Assembly (NCBI GenBank): GCA_949825025.1
Contig: OX463781.1
Location: 27,165,192-27,229,191 of the forward strand
Reading direction: 5' to 3'
Length of the DNA: 64,000 bases
Source of the DNA: Siphlonurus alternatus
Lineage: Eukaryota > Arthropoda > Insecta > Ephemeroptera > Siphlonuridae
Shown here: piece by piece, positions 57,332-64,000 of the stretch
Layout of the letters: each line of letters opens with the position of its first letter
Numbering within the stretch: position 1 is the first letter of the stretch
Notes under the pieces: model-generated
The model's input: the letters and a program-made list of their open reading frames with translations, nothing else
What the model was told of the DNA's origin: nothing
Databases searched by the model: none
Translations under genes and position numbers: made by a program

Positions 57332-57909
57332 CTATATTGAAATAAAGATATATATATTCTTCTGATGCACATTTCAATATTATAAATGGCCAAGAACTGC
57401 AGATTCCGGGACTGATTTTATTTTTAAAATCGTACGTTTGTAACGTATTGAAATCTGCGTGTGAAAATCGTAAATTTCCCATAAGGCCCAATGTACAAAA
57501 AAAATTATACACATAATAAACAACCAACAATACACTGGGTGGACGAGTTTGTTTACGTTTTGCTAAAACATATATAGTTTTGCAAGTGGTCTATTGTTAT
57601 ATAAGGATTGAAAAATTTCAAAAACAAAAAGGGGGTAGTATTTTGTCACCCCTATTTTTCAATCCTTAACGAAGTGGAGGCTGGGTCTCACCATGGCCGA
57701 AAGTCTGGCACTCCGAATGGGCTTTGGTCAAGATTAATTACTCTTATACGTAGAGTAATATAATAATCTTGCTTTACATATAATATGTAGAGTAATCTTG
57801 GGCTTTGGTTGGGAAAAAAATGAGGGGCACTACTGGGTTAATTTGTCTTATGATCAGTAGGACAGTCCAGTAGCTATAAGTGTCTTTAAAAAAAGAAAAA
57901 AATCCCTAA

Positions 57910-58445
57910 TTAGTTATTTATTTATTATATTTATTCAGAAAGCAGACTACAGGTTAGGTAATCCGATTATGAAGAATACAATAGTTCATACAAATTCTTA
58001 GTTAAAATACACACGTACAAAAATTATTATATAACTAAAATCTTGGTAACATATAATATATATAATACATTATATTTATATTACATATATAATTAAACAT
58101 GCATTTGAGTTATTTACATATCCTTGCAATTTCTTGCGAAGATTGATGGAAATAAATGTCAAGCTCGTATTTTTTTATTATACTGTACAGTTCATTGCAA
58201 AATGATTGAACTCTGGAAATAAAAGAATATTTATCAATATCAATTCTTGGGTTTGGTATGTAGAAAAGGTGAGATGATCTGTTTTGTCTTGCTGGTACAT
58301 TTAGACTGAGCTCAGCTAGATGAATTTCAGGACAGTCTAATTTTCCATCGATTAACTTCTTAAGAAAAAAGATATCACTCATATCGCGTCTGTATTTAAG
58401 TGTTGTTATTGCATATTTTTTGCACAATTCAGGATAATTTTGTTA
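57910..58445 (-). mobile_element. LINE 3' fragment
   Basis: Minus-strand frame at 58110-58427 includes LKYRRDMSDIFFLKKLIDGK, SLNVPARQNRSSHLFYIP and DKYSFISRVQSFCNEL, the C-terminal region of jockey-like RT proteins. A TTTA-rich tail lies at 57914-57940. The RT catalytic part is missing. Confidence 0.83.
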
Positions 58446-59692
58446 AAAATAAAAGCAAGGAATAGAAGTTAAAAATTGTTTAGCATGGAAGTGTGGGACA
58501 TTTTCCCTCCCGCCCCGCCCCTCTGGCTCCAACTAAATTGGTATATTATGCGTATTTAAAAATACCTTAATGGGATTATAATGTTTATTAACATAAATAT
58601 TTTTGGCACATGAATTTTGTACAACCATAAATTTTATATAAAATATAATACAAACTACCCATAAAATTGTCTATTGTCTCTATTGTATCCTTTATATTTT
58701 ATATATACCGGGCCTTCCAAAATGTAAATTATATTATTTAAACAATTAAATAAATTACATTGTTTTATATATATATATATTATACATACGTAATTTTAAA
58801 ATTTGACAATCTAGATTTATTTTGACAAAGCTCAAACTTAATTCTTTTTCTAAAGAATTAATGTTAAGCTGTGATTTAATAAATTTCAGTCTATTTTAAT
58901 TTTTTTTCCCACAATTAATGAAAAATGATGAAATACAGCTAATCATATTTCATTTATTATACGCTATAATTATATTATAAAATTATTTTATTTTTAGATC
59001 CTAAACAATAAATATATACTCTATCTGGTAAATTTGACAACAGTAAAAAATTATTTATATCTTTGATCTGCAAAAAAAATACAACAAATTAATTTATAAT
59101 AAATTGAACACAAAGACAATGTACAGTATATATTATAATATAACAATACTCTAAATTAAGATTACATACATACATATTTATGTAATTATAAATTAAATCA
59201 ATATATATTTTTTTATATTTAGTAATATTATAATGATAATCCTGCTTCAACTTTTTCAGACACTTTTAAATTTGACAAATTTAAACATGATTTAAACTAT
59301 AATTTATTATACACTTTTATTGTTCGTTTCGACTCGATCAGAGGTTTATAAAGTCTAGAAGTAGCAAAATCAACCACAATGCTGGTACTGTAAATTGTAA
59401 ATTCATATTATTTCATATGTTTAAGAATGTTACGATAAGATATCACGCGGTTCTGCATGATTGTTTTTAGCTTGCACTAAACCATGCACTATATAAATAC
59501 ACATTATAGTGACACATATACAAGTATAATATATAAATATAAACTTGTGTATTTATAAATAGTACACGACGTGCTTTTTTTCATTTTAACAGGATTTTAA
59601 AATTGAGCACTATTAAAGAGAAGTTATATTCTACTGAGTATTTGTGTAACAAAGATTATGTCACCTTGTGTATGTATTATAGTATGTACATA

Positions 59693-59846
59693 CAGCTAGT
59701 CGTCGCCTCGAAAAATTTCCTTTTGCGATCTTGTCAATCACCATGCCCCGTAAGAATAACACAGAGCACGCATGGTGATTAACATGACTACCGAAACTAC
59801 TGAAATTTCTCATTGAAAAGTGGGAAATTTTCCAAGGTGACGAGTG
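59693..59846. mobile_element. TA-flanked MITE (family E, copy 2)
   Basis: Ends CAGCTAGTCGTCGCCTCG and CGAGTG between TA dinucleotides; shares CAATCACCATGC and CCGTAAGAATAACACA with 11061-11180. Longer and less symmetrical than copy 1. Confidence 0.75.
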
Positions 59847-59964
59847 TACATATATAATTTTGTTATATCTTTTAAATAATTTAATTGACTGCATGCATGT
59901 TAATTATGATTTATAATGCATACAAATAGAGCTAGAGCACCAAGAAAGATATAATGTCCATGAG

Positions 59965-63138
<3,174 letters not shown>

Positions 63139-63534
63139 CTGAAAAATGAGAGAACGTTTTATTACGTTGTTGCTGGCCTTACAGCTCCGAACACGCTTGA
63201 GGCAAATTTACCCAGCTTTATTACAAAAATAAAATACTTAAGCAGGTTATGCTAGTACGATTATGTAAAAAAAAACTAGCCTAAATATGCTAATGAGAGT
63301 AATGAGTATTACCGTAAGAATCCGTAACATCAAAGGACGCAACGATTATAGCATTAACATTACAGTATAAATTTAATATACTAAAGTCTAGTACTCCGCC
63401 AACATTCATTCAAGCGAATCTAATTTTTCTCACAGCTCCCGCGTTTAGCGTGTCTTATTCTAGCTTCATGGCACCACAGACAATAAATTGTCTGTGATGG
63501 CACTATTTTTTGAAAGATTTATATGACAATACTG

Positions 63535-63537
63535 TAT

Positions 63538-63616
<79 letters not shown>

Positions 63617-63619
63617 TTT
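63535..63619. repeat. (TTTA)n microsatellite
   Basis: About 21 TTTA units. The 77-codon frame through it is a repeat artefact. Confidence 0.95.
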
Positions 63620-63799
63620 TTTCGCTCAATAAACATTTATTATTATTATATAAGGCTTTAAGGCTGAAGAAGGTCTTAACAGAGGAATTTCAAAGCCATT
63701 TAAATTCAATTGTTTCAAATTGTACAGATTGTAGGATATATCTTCAAATAATATAATTTAGCAATTTAAGTTATTAAGGATGAATCTCAGTAGGTAGGT

Positions 63800-63990
63800 T
63801 GATATCTCATAATCGTACCGCCTGAATGCAACAAGACTTGCAGGGGTCTTAGAACTCACCATCAATAGGTGGCATACCAATTTTGAAGCGAATCTGTCTA
63901 TCAGTTTTGTGAAAACTGAGGTAGAAGTTTAACATTGGCCTTATGGACGAAAACCGGAAATGGAGCTGTTGTAAGAAAACTGCAAGACTG
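63800..63990. repeat. Dispersed repeat, copy 2
   Basis: Counterpart of 25190-25400. Read on the minus strand it has a long open stretch ending in a GTGAGT donor-like site, but the match to the other copy makes a repeat more likely than an exon. Confidence 0.5.
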
Positions 63991-64000
63991 AATTAGCTCA

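Larger units (their letters stand above)
56844..59964. other. AT-rich sequence right of the transposon nest
   Basis: No gene seen. Contains a TA run (57130-57160), a hairpin at 57162-57331, a small hairpin near 57604-57665 (AAGGATTGAAAAAT and complement), a LINE fragment at 57910-58445 and a family E MITE at 59693-59846. The rest, 58446-59690, is A/T-rich with nothing recognised. Confidence 0.55.
63139..64000. other. Right edge: intron sequence with repeats
   Basis: No exon could be supported. Holds a small palindrome at about 63476-63496 (CAGACAATAAATTGTCTG), the (TTTA)n run 63535-63619 and a copy of the dispersed repeat at 63800-63990. Confidence 0.5.

Noticed and set aside
63523..63756. 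Open frame encoding repeated FIYL
   Set aside because: Produced by the TTTA microsatellite.
63860..63960. Possible extra upstream exon of the mucin-like gene ending in GTGAGT
   Set aside because: Phase would fit, but the sequence resembles the repeat at 25190-25400, so it cannot be called an exon without transcript support.

Overview
This window is nuclear DNA from an animal, most likely an invertebrate; the arthropod-like 5S-derived repeat and the LINE types point to arthropods but do not prove it. Genes are split into many exons with GT-AG introns (a few GC-AG). Coding exons are GC-richer than the very AT-rich surroundings. Introns and spacers are packed with small inverted-repeat transposons, LINE 3' fragments and microsatellites. 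Eight gene models could be built by joining exons in phase; all eight are single-copy, conserved cellular genes except the last. No bacterial, viral or CRISPR signature was seen.

Layout from left to right: the last three exons of a polybromo-1-like gene (+, 1828-2822); SDHAF4 (-, 5816-7261), divergent from the 26S proteasome ATPase PSMC3/Rpt5 (+, 7454-12282), with 192 bp between start codons; VPS33B (-, 13745-19993), divergent from mitochondrial CLPX (+, 22961-33662, probable 5' UTR exon ending at 20798); coatomer epsilon COPE (-, 35720-38533); Integrator subunit INTS14 (-, 41078-46547); and the 3' end of an unrecognised mucin-like single-pass membrane protein gene (-, 59965-63138, continuing beyond the right edge). 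Neighbours alternate strand, so gene pairs either share promoters or converge on spacers filled with mobile elements. The genes do not form one pathway: two are mitochondrial (SDHAF4, CLPX), one proteasomal, two concern membrane traffic (VPS33B, COPE), and two nuclear (polybromo, INTS14).

The most unusual region is 46811-56810, directly upstream of INTS14. It is a Russian-doll set of transposons. The outermost is a giant fold-back element flanked by the 8-bp duplication CCCCGCTA. Its left arm is split by a 4.08-kb element carrying half a THAP zinc-finger exon, by a roughly 0.4-kb hairpin and by a LINE fragment. Its right arm is split by a 2.35-kb P-element-like transposon with an intact THAP domain and its own 8-bp duplication GTATCCAG. 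A third CCCCGCTA copy follows a 25-bp mini-palindrome just beyond.

Elsewhere there are several hairpin MITE families with readable target-site duplications: two TTAA families, a TA/mariner-like family, two 8-bp hAT-like families including twin 542/543-bp copies inside CLPX intron 1, and a family carrying paired TGACGTCA sites. There is also a 5S-rRNA-headed SINE with a poly(A) tail in a COPE intron and a four-copy 161-bp tandem repeat near the left edge. Exon coordinates were derived by reading splice signals and phase by eye; family assignments rest on remembered protein families, with no database search.
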